A DNA stretch of 64,000 nt from Tardiphaga sp. 709 (GTDB lineage Bacteria > Pseudomonadota > Alphaproteobacteria > Rhizobiales > Xanthobacteraceae), in contig NZ_CP135529.1 of NCBI RefSeq assembly GCF_032401055.1, forward strand, positions 4,896,501 through 4,960,500, read 5' to 3'. The stretch's first letter is position 1. Every line of letters starts with the position of its first letter. The position numbers and the translations under genes are program-made. This document shows, piece after piece, positions 17,263-26,838 of this stretch. The notes beneath the pieces are model-generated. The model did no database searches. It was not told the DNA's origin and saw only the letters and a program-made list of their open reading frames with translations.

Positions 17263-20200
17263 CTACCTCTTCTTCCACCCGCCCCGATGCCCCGGCGCGC
17301 CGCCGGTTGATCTTGGCGCCGGTCCAAACTCCGGTCCGGACTCGCGCGAATTCTTCGGCTGGAAGATCTTGCTCTCGGTGCCGGGTCCCATCTCGTCCAG
17401 TGTCGGCTTGCGCGGGCGCTGCACTTCCTTGCCGCGAGCCGGCTTCACTTCATGCCAGTTCGCGATGCCCATCTCGTCGAGCCCCGGCTTGTGCACTTTC
17501 GACGATGCGCCGCCCGCTGATGAACTCTTGCCGTATTTGCCGCGTGCCTTGCCTTGCGCGGCCTTGTCGAGACGCGCGGGCAGGTTGGCGGCGTCGCCGT
17601 ATTTCTTCTCGCCCTTATAGGCGCCGCCGCGCGCGGCGACGCCGCGCTGCTTGACGGTGGGATCGTCGACCACGGCGAGTTCGGTGGCGCGCAGGCGCTT
17701 GACCTCGTCGCGCAGGCGCGCGGCTTCCTCGAAGTTCAGGTCGGCCGCGGCCTCGCGCATCCGCACTTCCAGATCGGCCAGCACGGCTTCGAAATTGTGC
17801 CCGATGGTGATGGCGTCCTCGGCCATGCCGCCGCCGATATCCACCAGCACGCGGTCGCCTTCATAGACCGAGTTCATGATGTCGCCGATCGACTTCTTCA
17901 CGCTCTCCGGCGTGATGCCGTGCAGCGTGTTGTATTCGACCTGCTTCTCGCGGCGGCGATCGGTTTCGGCGATGGCGCGCGTCATCGAACCGGTCATCTG
18001 GTCGGCATAGAGAATGACGCGGCCGTCGACGTTACGCGCGGCGCGGCCGATGGTCTGGATCAGCGAGGTCTCCGAGCGCAGGAAGCCTTCCTTGTCGGCG
18101 TCGAGCACGGCGACCAGCGCGCATTCGGGAATGTCGAGGCCTTCGCGGAGGAGATTGATGCCGACCAGCGCGTCGAACGCGCCAAGGCGCAAGTCGCGGA
18201 TGATCTCGATGCGCTCGATGGTGTCGATGTCCGAGTGCATGTAGCGCACGCGAATGCCCTGCTCATGCAGGAACTCTGTCAGGTCTTCGGCCATGCGCTT
18301 GGTGAGCACGGTGATCAGGGAACGATAGCCCTGGGCCGCGGTGGCGCGGACTTCGCCCAAGAGATCGTCGACCTGGGTGCGCGCCGGGCGGATATTGATT
18401 GGCGGGTCGATCAGGCCGGTGGGGCGAATGACCTGCTCGACGAACACGCCGCCGGATTCCTGCAGCTCCCAGCCGGACGGCGTCGCCGACACCGCGACGG
18501 ATTGCGGGCGCATCATGTCCCATTCCTCGAAGCGCAGCGGGCGGTTGTCCATGCAGGAGGGCAGGCGGAAGCCGTATTCCGCCAGCGTCGCCTTGCGGCG
18601 GAAGTCGCCTTTGAACATGCCGCCGATCTGCGGCACCGTGACGTGGCTCTCGTCGGCGAAGACCAGCGCATTGTCCGGCACATATTCGAACAAAGTCGGC
18701 GGCGGCTCGCCGGGCCGGCGGCCGGTGAGATAGCGCGAATAGTTCTCGATGCCGGCGCACGATCCGGTGGCTTCCATCATTTCGAGATCGAAGGTGGTGC
18801 GCTGCTCGAGGCGCTGCGCTTCCAGCAGGCGGCCCTGATTGTGCAACTGGTCGAGCCGCCACTTCAGCTCTTCCTTGATCGATTTCATCGCCTGGATCAA
18901 CGTCGGCCGCGGCGTCACGTAATGCGAGTTGGCGTAGATCTTGATGAATTCGAGCTCGTCCTGCTTGTGGCCGGTGAGCGGATCGAACTCCTCGATGCTC
19001 TCCACGGTGTCGCCGAACAGGTTCACGCGCCAGGCGCGGTCTTCATAGTGCGCCGGGAAGATGTCGATGACGTCACCGCGCACGCGGAAGGTGCCGCGGG
19101 TGAAATCGTGTTGCGTGCGCTTGTATTGTAGCGCTACGAGGTCGGCGATGAGCTGGCGCTGGTCGATGCGCTCGTCCTTTTTCAGCGCGAAGGTCATCGC
19201 GGTATAGGTTTCCACCGAGCCGATACCGTAGATGCACGACACCGACGCCACGATGATGACGTCGTCGCGCTCGAGCAGGGCGCGCGTCGCCGAATGGCGC
19301 ATGCGGTCGATCTGCTCGTTGATCGACGAGTCTTTCTCGATATAGGTGTCGGTGCGCGGAACGTAGGCTTCCGGCTGGTAGTAGTCGTAATAGCTGACGA
19401 AATATTCGACCGCGTTGTCGGGGAAGAAGTTCTTGAACTCGCCATAGAGCTGCGCGGCCAGCGTCTTGTTCGGCGCGAGAATGATCGCCGGGCGCTGCGT
19501 GGCCTCGATCACCTTGGCCATTGTGTAGGTCTTGCCGGAGCCGGTGACGCCGAGCAGAACCTGCGTGCGGTCGTTGCGCTCGATGCCCTCGACCAGTTCC
19601 TTGATCGCGGTGGGCTGGTCGCCCTTCGGCTCATATTCCGACTTCAGCTCGAAGCGCACGCCGCCTTCGGATTTCTCCGGACGCGGCGGACGGTGCGGCG
19701 TCCACACTTTCTGGTCCTTGAATTCCGGGCGGCCATCGCGCACCAGCGCTTCCAGCGCATCGGCGGTGGCCTGCACGCCCAAGGCTTCCATCTTGTTGCG
19801 CGGCGGGCGCGCCATTGCCGCGGCGTCGTCCTCCTCGGTGGTGTAGCCGAGCTGCCTGGCCAGTTCCGGATCCAGCGTCGGGATCGCCGCCGAGGTGTTG
19901 TAATTGGCCTGCGGCGCCTCCTCGAGACCCTTCTGCTCGCTCAGCCGCGGCGCATAGGGCGCGACAACCGGCTGCGGAAACGGCTGCAGCGGCGTCGGGC
20001 GCATGCCCTCGTCGCCCTCGAACTTCTTCGGCGTGGATTTGCGCGCGCGATGCACCGCGGCCTCGCCGCCGGAGCGGCGCTCGAAGGAATTACTCGGCGG
20101 CGGCTGCAAGCCGGTGCCCGAGCCCATGCCGGCATCGCCGCGATTAATTGCGGGATTCAGCAATTCCGCCAGCGCGGGCCCGATCGGCTTGACGTCGGGA

Positions 20201-20277
20201 CGGCCGGCGCCAGGCTTGGCGGCGGGTGTCTTGATTGATTTTGTGGGCTTTTTCGGAGAGTCGGGTTTCTTCGCCAT
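17263..20277 (-). CDS. uvrB: Excinuclease ABC subunit B with long N- and C-terminal extensions
   Basis: UvrB is the damage-verifying helicase-like subunit of nucleotide excision repair. The core starts near residue 208 ([17 protein letters not shown]) and has Walker A GVTGSGKT (243-250), the [12 protein letters not shown] beta-hairpin that grips damaged [16 protein letters not shown], the helicase motif QTIGRAARN and a C-terminal UVR domain ([14 protein letters not shown]) for UvrC contact. At 1004 aa it is about 330 aa longer than E. coli UvrB. An ~207-aa Pro/Ala/Lys-rich N-terminal extension and a ~120-aa basic tail account for this; the tail contains KPGLDEMG and KPTLDEMG. Alphaproteobacterial UvrBs often have extensions, but these are long. 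Confidence 0.97.
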   Translation of the reverse strand: MAKKPDSPKKPTKSIKTPAAKPGAGRPDVKPIGPALAELLNPAINRGDAGMGSGTGLQPPPSNSFERRSGGEAAVHRARKSTPKKFEGDEGMRPTPLQPFPQPVVAPYAPRLSEQKGLEEAPQANYNTSAAIPTLDPELARQLGYTTEEDDAAAMARPPRNKMEALGVQATADALEALVRDGRPEFKDQKVWTPHRPPRPEKSEGGVRFELKSEYEPKGDQPTAIKELVEGIERNDRTQVLLGVTGSGKTYTMAKVIEATQRPAIILAPNKTLAAQLYGEFKNFFPDNAVEYFVSYYDYYQPEAYVPRTDTYIEKDSSINEQIDRMRHSATRALLERDDVIIVASVSCIYGIGSVETYTAMTFALKKDERIDQRQLIADLVALQYKRTQHDFTRGTFRVRGDVIDIFPAHYEDRAWRVNLFGDTVESIEEFDPLTGHKQDELEFIKIYANSHYVTPRPTLIQAMKSIKEELKWRLDQLHNQGRLLEAQRLEQRTTFDLEMMEATGSCAGIENYSRYLTGRRPGEPPPTLFEYVPDNALVFADESHVTVPQIGGMFKGDFRRKATLAEYGFRLPSCMDNRPLRFEEWDMMRPQSVAVSATPSGWELQESGGVFVEQVIRPTGLIDPPINIRPARTQVDDLLGEVRATAAQGYRSLITVLTKRMAEDLTEFLHEQGIRVRYMHSDIDTIERIEIIRDLRLGAFDALVGINLLREGLDIPECALVAVLDADKEGFLRSETSLIQTIGRAARNVDGRVILYADQMTGSMTRAIAETDRRREKQVEYNTLHGITPESVKKSIGDIMNSVYEGDRVLVDIGGGMAEDAITIGHNFEAVLADLEVRMREAAADLNFEEAARLRDEVKRLRATELAVVDDPTVKQRGVAARGGAYKGEKKYGDAANLPARLDKAAQGKARGKYGKSSSAGGASSKVHKPGLDEMGIANWHEVKPARGKEVQRPRKPTLDEMGPGTESKIFQPKNSRESGPEFGPAPRSTGGAPGHRGGWKKR

Positions 20278-20317
20278 GGGCGGAATATGGGGCGAGTCCG
20301 GTGACGATAAAAGGGCC

Positions 20318-20710
20318 CTATTTCAGCAGCTTCAACAGCTTCTTGCCGGCTGGCGTGGCGAATTCTCTGGCGTCGATGGTGCCGTCATTATCGGGGTTTG
20401 CCGCGCGGAACCGGGTTTCCACCACGGCGAGATATTCCGCCTTGTCGAGCGTGCCGTCATTGTCCGGATTGGCCGCTGCGAATTCGCTCTTGCTCATGCG
20501 GCCGCGTAGCTCCCTGGCGTCCAGCGTGCCGTCCTTGTCGCGGTCGAGCAGGTCGAACAGTTTGCCGGCGGCGGCCTTGGCCTCGGCCATGTCGACGGTG
20601 CCATCCTTGTCGGGATCGAGCCTGACGAGGAAGCTGGCAGCGCTGACTGGCAGCACGACGGCGAGCGACAGGGCCAGCGACAACAGAACGGTCCGACGCG
20701 ACAACGCCAT
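20318..20710 (-). CDS. Secreted EF-hand protein with four calcium-loop motifs
   Basis: This 130-aa protein has an N-terminal signal peptide ([20 protein letters not shown]) followed by four EF-hand loops: [36 protein letters not shown] and [12 protein letters not shown]. All keep the Asp/Asn-x-Asp-x-Asp-Gly pattern and a final Glu at loop position 12, so calcium binding in the periplasm is likely. Loops 3 and 4 are nearly identical, which suggests recent internal duplication. Partners are unknown. It lies 40 nt downstream of the uvrB start on the same strand. Confidence 0.88.
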   Translation of the reverse strand: MALSRRTVLLSLALSLAVVLPVSAASFLVRLDPDKDGTVDMAEAKAAAGKLFDLLDRDKDGTLDARELRGRMSKSEFAAANPDNDGTLDKAEYLAVVETRFRAANPDNDGTIDAREFATPAGKKLLKLLK

Positions 20711-20818
20711 GGCAGCCTCCCTTGAATACTATTCTTGATTGCAAGGATGCCTGAACGGAATGGTGGATTCAAGGGACGAGGCTTGCCGCCCTGCTTCCCG
20801 TCTGCAGGGCCGGCCTCG

Positions 20819-21883
20819 TCAAGCCTGTCCGGCGACCGGTTCCGCCCGCAGGCGCTTGAGCGATTCAGGCAGGCGCGCATCGACCCAGGTGCCGATGTCG
20901 CGCTGGTGGCGATGGACATACAGCCCCAGCGCAATGATGCCGATGCCGATCAGCGACAGCGCGAACGGGAACAGCATTGAATCCTTGAAGATCTTCTCGG
21001 CGAGGTCGCCGAGATAGATGGCAATGCCGATGGTGCCGAACACCGCGAACACCCGCCGCGACAAGGCGACCGAGATCAGCAGGAAGCCGACATTCAGCAG
21101 GCAGTATAGCGCCTTGTCGAGATTGGTGCCGTTCGACGTGGCGGTGATGCCGCCCCAGAATGTCAGCACGCCGAACAGATAAAGCCAGAATGCGAAATCG
21201 CCGCTGCGCTGGCGCAGGTTGACGATCACCGCAGCAACCAGAATGCCGAGGCCGAACCAGACCGAAATCTTGCGCGACATTTCCCAGTTGCCGTAGCCCG
21301 CACCGGTGATCCAGGGCACGACGTCCATCGACAGGAACCACAGTGCGACCGCCATGATGAAGACGATGAAGGGAAAGCGATAGAATTGCAGTGCCACGAT
21401 GGCTGCAGCGATGGTTGCAAGCTCCATGAAGACGAAGCTGCCCTTGATCCAGACATAGAAGTCGCGCATCGCCGCCGGCTTGCCGAACTCGGTCCAGGCG
21501 CCGTAGGCATCCTGTATGCCGAACACGGCGAGCGGCGTCATCGCCACGGCGACCGCGATCAGCAGACCACCCGGTGTGCGCAGTTTCTTGACCGTCCAGA
21601 GATAGTTCCCGGCGGCGGTGAACAGGCCGGCATAGACAAGTGCAGTGGCGGTCAGCGCCGGTCCGCCCATTTGCGAAAACGCCAGCGTCGAGAACAGCCC
21701 CATGGCTGATATCACCACCAGCGCGCCGGCATACCAGAGCAAATGCACGACATCGAATTTGGGCCCGGCCGCCGGCTGCTCCGGCACACGCGCCGTGAGG
21801 AAAGCCAGCAGGGCGTCGAGCTGCGTGGAAGGAAGCACGCCGGCTGTGACAGCCGCGCGCAGATCATCGGTCGAATATCGCAT
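20819..21883 (-). CDS. Polytopic membrane protein of unknown function
   Basis: The 354-aa product has a short soluble N-terminal helical region (STDDLRAAVTAGVLPSTQLDALLAFL) and then about nine or ten hydrophobic segments, ending in a cytosolic basic tail. This arrangement is reminiscent of DUF2157-type proteins, but I do not see a defining motif. GGAGA lies 7 nt before the start codon. No operon partner is evident; the EF-hand gene downstream is about 100 nt away. Confidence 0.78.
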   Translation of the reverse strand: MRYSTDDLRAAVTAGVLPSTQLDALLAFLTARVPEQPAAGPKFDVVHLLWYAGALVVISAMGLFSTLAFSQMGGPALTATALVYAGLFTAAGNYLWTVKKLRTPGGLLIAVAVAMTPLAVFGIQDAYGAWTEFGKPAAMRDFYVWIKGSFVFMELATIAAAIVALQFYRFPFIVFIMAVALWFLSMDVVPWITGAGYGNWEMSRKISVWFGLGILVAAVIVNLRQRSGDFAFWLYLFGVLTFWGGITATSNGTNLDKALYCLLNVGFLLISVALSRRVFAVFGTIGIAIYLGDLAEKIFKDSMLFPFALSLIGIGIIALGLYVHRHQRDIGTWVDARLPESLKRLRAEPVAGQA

Positions 21884-22048
21884 GCACTATCTCCGCAATG
21901 CGCCATTCGACGCCGCAAGTGGGATCAATCGAGTCAACAGGACCAGCTTCAGGAGACTATATGTCCTGCCGCGATGCCACGCCTTTGTCGAGTGCAGTGG
22001 CTGATACGTTCAATAAGCAGGCGAAGGATCGGAGGGCGAATGCGACTG

Positions 22049-22190
22049 CTATAGCGGCCGCACCGCATTGCCCTTGAACAGGATCGAGCCGGTCGTTCGC
22101 CTGATCGGCGAGCCGCCTTCGGGCTCCAGGGTGATTTCTCGAACAGCTGGTCGGCGACGATTTTCGGCGACAGTCGGTATCTCGACGAAG
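22049..22190 (-). pseudogene. Decayed copy of the anti-sigma factor 3' end
   Basis: Read on the minus strand, this stretch encodes IVADQLFE, then (after a 2-nt insertion that breaks the frame) ITLEPEGGSPIRRTTGSI and LFKGNAVRPL plus stop. The intact anti-sigma gene at 23644 ends TVADQLFEITLEPEGGSPIG...ILFKGNAARAL plus stop. The two are clearly related at DNA level (for example both contain GGCGAGCCGCCTTCGGGCTC). No upstream half of the gene is recognisable here. The 478-nt gap around it otherwise holds no gene. Confidence 0.85.
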
Positions 22191-22362
22191 CAACGGGCGC
22201 CGCCGTGCTGCGCCAGGTGCGCGAATGGACACTCAACCCAAAAGCGATTGATGTGGATAAATCAATCAAAAGAAATGCCCTGATAAATATCAACTACGGG
22301 ATGTGCCGCGAATCTGGCGAGCTTCACCTCATTACAAATCGAAGATTTGCTTGGGGGCGATC

Positions 22363-23553
22363 ATGTTTTCAGGATTCGCGACGCGCTTTACTGCGCGAAT
22401 GACGGCGCTTGTTCTGGTGGCGTCGATGCTGACGGGGTGCGCGGAGATCAATCGACGAGGCGGTGTCATTGCAGATGTCGAGGATTATGTCCTCTTCGTC
22501 GCACATACTAAAAGTCATCGCTTGTTTCGATCATACATGCTGATCGGCGTTTTATTGGCTGCTGCCCGACAGGGTAGCCACAATGAGATCGATAAGTCTG
22601 CAATAGCCGGGAATCTGCAATCTGCTCTGGCAATAGCTTATGAAAGCTATGCGTGTCTTTACACCAATTCAAAGAACGAAAAATGGATAGAGGCTGCCGT
22701 TACAAAGATAGGCAGCTATGAAGCGACGTCATTTCCCGAACCGGCGGTGTGCCAATTCTTCGATGAGAAGATGGCTCGCCTCGATTATGCATTGTACAGG
22801 CTCGCATTGAGTTCATTGTTCAATGAAAGAAGTAACGCTCAACTCGCAAGCATTCGTGACAAGCTCATAGGTGAGCTTCCGGTGATCTCAGCGTCTGCAA
22901 AAGCAGCTATTTTTGCCAATAAAGCCGTCAGTCAGGCCACCACCATTGTCGACGATCTGCTCAATTTGAGTTTTTCAAGTGCAGGTCCCGTCCTGACGTT
23001 GCTCCCGTTGTACCGTGACGCGCTTGAGATGAATATGTGGGTCATTACGGATAATCTTACAAAGATCTGTGGCGATGTTGAGGGATCCGCCGAAGCGATG
23101 CCCATCAACTACCGACCGGTGGAAACCGGCTATCCGATGGACTGCACCACGAAAGCCTACGCGAAGTCGATATTGAGCAATGGCAACGGAAACCTAGCGC
23201 TCTGGCGAGATTTCGTGTGGCGCATGAATTATTCTGTTGGTTCAATCGAGGCCTATCAGCCGCATTTCCTTCTTGTTTCGCGTCTGATCTGGCGGTCGTG
23301 CGAGAATCTGCTCGCGAACTGCAGTAATGTCATGACAAGTTCGTTCGAGTTGGCGGCCAAACAATCTCTGATTGTGAATTGGAACACCAAACAGCTAAAG
23401 AGAACCTATAGCGCCGAAGTGCCGACCTCTTCCCGGCTTGCCCGTCAACCTGTGCTGTCGCCGTTAATCGGTACAAGCTCGCCGAAAGACGTTGTTCCTC
23501 AGGGCCGAGAGCCTGATGCCACAGGGGCACTCGGTGAACCTAAAAAGCAATAG
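22363..23553 (+). CDS. Lipoprotein of unknown function, AT-richer than its surroundings
   Basis: The 396-aa product has a lipoprotein signal peptide with lipobox LTGC (Cys26 after ALVLVASMLTG). Lgt would modify it at this cysteine, and it should be membrane-anchored. The body is mixed alpha with scattered cysteines (YACLY, AVCQFF, KICGD, DCTTK, RSCENLLANCS) that could form disulfides, and a disordered Pro/Ser tail. GGGGG lies 4-8 nt before ATG 22363. Base composition is lower in GC than flanking genes. It is bracketed by the intact and the decayed anti-sigma 3' ends, suggesting insertion. Confidence 0.75.
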   Translation: MFSGFATRFTARMTALVLVASMLTGCAEINRRGGVIADVEDYVLFVAHTKSHRLFRSYMLIGVLLAAARQGSHNEIDKSAIAGNLQSALAIAYESYACLYTNSKNEKWIEAAVTKIGSYEATSFPEPAVCQFFDEKMARLDYALYRLALSSLFNERSNAQLASIRDKLIGELPVISASAKAAIFANKAVSQATTIVDDLLNLSFSSAGPVLTLLPLYRDALEMNMWVITDNLTKICGDVEGSAEAMPINYRPVETGYPMDCTTKAYAKSILSNGNGNLALWRDFVWRMNYSVGSIEAYQPHFLLVSRLIWRSCENLLANCSNVMTSSFELAAKQSLIVNWNTKQLKRTYSAEVPTSSRLARQPVLSPLIGTSSPKDVVPQGREPDATGALGEPKKQ

Positions 23554-23643
23554 ATATCGCCTTGCGCCAACGGATGACGTCAAGCAGGACGAACTGTCAG
23601 CATTGTTAAACATTTCGTCCCGCTAGTTCTTGGCGAGAGGCCC

Positions 23644-24408
23644 TTACAACGCCCTTGCTGCATTCCCCTTGAACAAAATCGGCCCCGTCGGTCTTCCGAT
23701 CGGCGAGCCGCCTTCGGGCTCCAGTGTGATCTCGAACAACTGATCTGCCACAGTATCCGGCAGTGCTTCCAGATCGAGCTGCAATGTCCGCGACTGTCCG
23801 GTGAGACCGATGGACTTCGGGCCGATGTCGCGATCCCACAGGGTCCAGACCTGCAGCGTGCGGCCGGCGGGGACGTCGATCGGGCGCAGCGGGATCAGCT
23901 CGACGCGGCCGTCGGAGAAAGTGTTGACGATGGCGCCGGTTTCCCTGGTGGCGTCGTTGACCAGCACGGCGACATAGATCGGCTTGCGCTGCGCCAGGGC
24001 GATCAGTTCGCGGCGCAGCTGGCGCGACGTTGCGAGCGCGCCGATCAGGATCACCACAAGCATCAAGGCCGCGAGCACCCCGCCGATCCCGGTGCTGCGC
24101 CAGAAGCTGATATTGTCCCACAGCGTTGCGCCGCGTAGCGCTGCGCGGGCGCCGGGCAGCGGGATCGCAGGTTTGACCCTGGTGGAGTCAGCGATGCGGT
24201 CCCAGAGCGCAGCACTGGGGGCGAGCGTTTCGGCCGTGGCGTCGAGATCGGCCAATCGCTCCCGCCAGGTGCTGACCGCCCTGGCGAAATCCGCATCGTC
24301 GGTCATGCGCGCTTCGGCAGCGGCAAGCTCCGCGCCTTCCAGCAGACCCATCACATAGTCGGCCGCGAGATCGTCGGTGGAACGCGTATTGTCGTCGTGC
24401 ATGCTCAT
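23644..24408 (-). CDS. Anti-sigma factor (RskA/anti-sigma-K family)
   Basis: The 254-aa membrane protein has an N-terminal cytosolic sigma-binding part (DDLAADYVMGLLEGAELAAAEARM, about 10-70), one transmembrane segment (GIGGVLAALMLVVILIGALA, near 125) and a periplasmic beta-rich RskA domain ending ILFKGNAARAL. Its ATG overlaps the stop of the upstream ECF sigma gene (ATGA), so the pair is coupled, as usual for sigma/anti-sigma partners. A longer in-frame start (24567) would run into the sigma gene and is rejected. Confidence 0.9.
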   Translation of the reverse strand: MSMHDDNTRSTDDLAADYVMGLLEGAELAAAEARMTDDADFARAVSTWRERLADLDATAETLAPSAALWDRIADSTRVKPAIPLPGARAALRGATLWDNISFWRSTGIGGVLAALMLVVILIGALATSRQLRRELIALAQRKPIYVAVLVNDATRETGAIVNTFSDGRVELIPLRPIDVPAGRTLQVWTLWDRDIGPKSIGLTGQSRTLQLDLEALPDTVADQLFEITLEPEGGSPIGRPTGPILFKGNAARAL

Positions 24409-24983
24409 CCCATGCACTCCTGCAGCGAGAACAGACTGCGGCGGACCCAGCTCTTCACTGTGCCTAAGGGCACCTTCAGCCGTCCGGCCAGTTCGCCATG
24501 GCTCATGCCATGGACATAGGCCAGCACCACGACATCGCGGCGCGGCCGGTCGATCCGCTCGAGACATTTGCGCAGCGCCGATGTCTCGGGCATCCGCGTC
24601 ACGGTCCCCTCGCAGTCGATATCGAGCGCGCTGTCGTCGGATGCATCATAGCGATGCTCGTTGCGGTGAATGCTGAGCGCGCGGTTGCGCACGACGGCAT
24701 AGAGCCAGCCGCGCGCCGAGCCGCGATGCGGATCGAACGAGGCGGCCGCACCCCAGATCCGCACGAAGGCATCGTGCACGGCTTCCTCCGCCAGATCCTG
24801 CCGGAACAGGATACGGCGAGCGACGCCGATCATCTTCGGGGCTTCGCTATTGTAGATCATCTGCAGAGCCGTGCGATCGCCGGCTGCGCAGCGCGCCAGC
24901 GCGGCCGACAGCTGCGCCTCGCGCGCGTGGCCGAGGCCCGCTTCGTCGCGCCGGGTCTCGGTAATGGTGCCATTCCCAGTCAT
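24405..24983 (-). CDS. ECF-type RNA polymerase sigma factor (SigK-like)
   Basis: The 192-aa product has sigma region 2 (about 30-105, with DLAEEAVHDAFVRIWGAAASFD and ARGWLYAVVRNRALSIHR) and region 4 (about 128-190, with YVHGMSHGELAGRLKVPLGTVKSWVRR). I chose ATG 24983 because AAGGG lies 8 nt upstream; ATG 24989 is too close to it. The anti-sigma gene overlaps its 3' end. The promoter in front matches the promoter of the divergent DUF4394 gene, so autoregulation is likely. Confidence 0.92.
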   Translation of the reverse strand: MTGNGTITETRRDEAGLGHAREAQLSAALARCAAGDRTALQMIYNSEAPKMIGVARRILFRQDLAEEAVHDAFVRIWGAAASFDPHRGSARGWLYAVVRNRALSIHRNEHRYDASDDSALDIDCEGTVTRMPETSALRKCLERIDRPRRDVVVLAYVHGMSHGELAGRLKVPLGTVKSWVRRSLFSLQECMG

Positions 24984-25006
24984 GTCCATGCCCTTGCATG
25001 GTCAGT

Positions 25007-25034
25007 CTACCTTTGCCGCGCGCAATTGGATGCA
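25007..25034 (-). promoter_or_regulatory. Predicted ECF promoter of the sigma/anti-sigma operon
   Basis: On the minus strand, TGCATCC (25034 to 25028) is followed by a 16-nt spacer and GGTAG (25011 to 25007). Transcription should start near 24998, only about 15 nt before the sigma start codon. The same two elements occur on the other strand facing the DUF4394 gene. Confidence 0.65.
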
Positions 25035-25060
25035 CCCAAATGAATTTATTTTCAGGGGCG

Positions 25061-25090
25061 TGCATCCAGTCGGGAGGGCCTGCCGGTAGT
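25061..25090 (+). promoter_or_regulatory. Predicted ECF promoter of the DUF4394 gene
   Basis: TGCATCC (25061-25067), a 17-nt spacer and GGTAGT (25085-25090) mirror the divergent sigma promoter. The -35 elements of the two promoters form an 8-bp inverted repeat, GGATGCAC (25028-25035) / GTGCATCC (25060-25067). The coding start is 46 nt downstream of the -10 element. Confidence 0.65.
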
Positions 25091-25136
25091 CCTTGTGTCG
25101 GTCCCGAGGGGATCGCGGAAACACAGGGAGCCACTT

Positions 25137-25913
25137 ATGTCATTTCGTTCGCTTTTCGCCGCCTCCGCCGCGCTGCTGCTGATCCCCGCGGCCGTCGCTA
25201 ATGCCGCCCAAGTCGCAGCCCTGGTCGGCGGCGACACCATTGCGACGGTCGACACCGCGCAGAAGAAGGCGACCGGGTCCGTCAAGGTCACTGGTATTTC
25301 CGGCGCGCTGGTCGGCATCGATGTCCGGCCGGCCGATGGCATGCTCTATGGCTTGGTCGATGACGGCACCGTGGTCACCATTGCCGCGGACGGCAAGGCG
25401 ACGGTGAAGTCGAAGCTCGACACCATGCTGGCCAAGGGCGTCACTGCCACCGTCGACTTCAACCCCGTGGCCGATCGTCTGCGCGTGATGGGCTCGGACG
25501 GCATGAGCCTGCGCGCCAATGTCGACGACGGCAAGGTGACGAAGGACGGCGATCACAAATATGCCGAGACCGACATGCACAAGGGCGAGAAGCCCAACGT
25601 CATCGCCGGTGCCTATACCAATTCGGTGAAGGGCACCAAGGAGACGGCGCTGTTCAACATCGACGGCACCATCGGCGCGCTGGTCAAGCAGGCGCCGCCG
25701 AATGACGGCATCCTCGGCGCCGTCGGCAAACTCGGCATCAAGCCGGCGACTGTCGCCTTCGACATCTGGTCGGACGGCAGCAAGAACGAAGCCTGGCTGA
25801 TGGCCGACGGCACGATCTATTCGGTCGATCTCGCCACCGGCAAGGCGACCGAAGCTGCCAAGATCTTGGGCGTCACCGGCAAAGTGACGGATATCGCCAT
25901 CACGGGGATGTAA
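25137..25913 (+). CDS. Secreted DUF4394 protein, probable target of the ECF sigma factor
   Basis: This 258-aa protein has a Sec signal peptide (SLFAASAALLLIPAAVANA) followed by beta-propeller-like repeats in the DUF4394 pattern: GGDTIATVDTAQKKATGS, GIDVRPADGMLYGLVDDGTV and FNPVADRLRVMGSDGMSLR. The last two resemble quinoprotein or NHL-type blades. Function is unknown; a periplasmic role is expected. It is transcribed divergently from the ECF sigma/anti-sigma pair and shares its promoter type, which places it in the same regulon. CAGGGAG precedes ATG 25137. Confidence 0.88.
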   Translation: MSFRSLFAASAALLLIPAAVANAAQVAALVGGDTIATVDTAQKKATGSVKVTGISGALVGIDVRPADGMLYGLVDDGTVVTIAADGKATVKSKLDTMLAKGVTATVDFNPVADRLRVMGSDGMSLRANVDDGKVTKDGDHKYAETDMHKGEKPNVIAGAYTNSVKGTKETALFNIDGTIGALVKQAPPNDGILGAVGKLGIKPATVAFDIWSDGSKNEAWLMADGTIYSVDLATGKATEAAKILGVTGKVTDIAITGM

Positions 25914-26105
25914 GTCGCACGCTGCGATTTCACGCAACATCACCAACGAATGCCGCATTCCGTGGGAGCGCGGCATTCACGTTCTGCAGAGCGGATCTGC
26001 ATTCCCGTGCTCCGCCGGCATTGACTTCACTTGGTCGTTCTGGCGAACTCGATGCAACCGCATTCAGTTCGGATGCATGCCATCCAACACGCGCAGGAAC
26101 ACCCG

Positions 26106-26816
26106 ATGATCGACCTCTACTACTGGAGCACGCCGAACGGCCACAAGATCACGATCTTTCTTGAGGAGGCGGGGCTGCCCTACAAGGTCATCCCGGTGAA
26201 TATCGGCAAGGGCGACCAATTCAAGGACGAGTTTCTGGCCATCGCGCCGAACAACCGCATTCCGGCGCTGCTCGATCATGCGCCCAAGAGCGGCTCGAAA
26301 CCGATCTCGGTGTTCGAGTCCGGCGCGATGCTGCTGTATCTCGCCGAGAAGACCGGGAAGTTCCTGTCGGGCGATCTCGCTTTTCGCTATGACGCGATCC
26401 AGTGGGTATTCTGGCAGATGGGCGGCCTCGGGCCGATGGCCGGACAGAACCATCACTTCCGCAACTACGCACAGGAAAAGATCACTTACGCCATCGATCG
26501 CTATGTGAACGAGACCAACCGTCTCTATGGCGTGCTCAACAAACGCCTGGCGGATCGCAAATTCATCGCCGGTGACTATTCGATCGCCGATATGGCGAGC
26601 TATCCCTGGATCGTGCCCTACAAGAACCAGAGCCAGGACATCAACGACTTCCCGCATCTCAAGCGCTGGCTCGAAACCATCGCCGAGCGTCCCGCCGTCA
26701 AGCGCGCTTATGAGATCGCCAAAGAGGTCAATCCCAATTTCGGGCAGCCGCCGATCCGCACCGAGGAAGAGCGCAAGCTGCTGTTCGGCCAGACATCCGC
26801 TGTCGTGAAGAATTAG
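26106..26816 (+). CDS. Glutathione S-transferase, YfcG/YghU-like (Nu class)
   Basis: The 236-aa protein has an N-terminal thioredoxin-like GST domain starting IDLYYWSTPNGHKITIFLEE, with the TPNGHK motif of Nu-class enzymes, whose Thr and Asn contact glutathione, and a cis-Pro region NNRIPALLD followed by SVFESGAMLLYLAE. The helical C-terminal domain follows. YfcG and YghU act as disulfide-bond reductases or peroxidases with glutathione. CAGGAA precedes ATG 26106. The next gene, also a GST, starts 22 nt downstream. Confidence 0.92.
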   Translation: MIDLYYWSTPNGHKITIFLEEAGLPYKVIPVNIGKGDQFKDEFLAIAPNNRIPALLDHAPKSGSKPISVFESGAMLLYLAEKTGKFLSGDLAFRYDAIQWVFWQMGGLGPMAGQNHHFRNYAQEKITYAIDRYVNETNRLYGVLNKRLADRKFIAGDYSIADMASYPWIVPYKNQSQDINDFPHLKRWLETIAERPAVKRAYEIAKEVNPNFGQPPIRTEEERKLLFGQTSAVVKN

Positions 26817-26838
26817 ACCGGAATTAAGAGAAGCAATC

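Noticed and set aside
17554-19131. Plus-strand open frame of 525 codons opposite uvrB
   Set aside because: It is antisense to uvrB, Ala/Arg-rich and without motifs; uvrB accounts for the region.
26050-26090. A second TGCATCC-like element upstream of the Nu-class GST
   Set aside because: The minus-strand TGCATCC there has no GGTAG element at 16-17 nt and points away from the GST gene.
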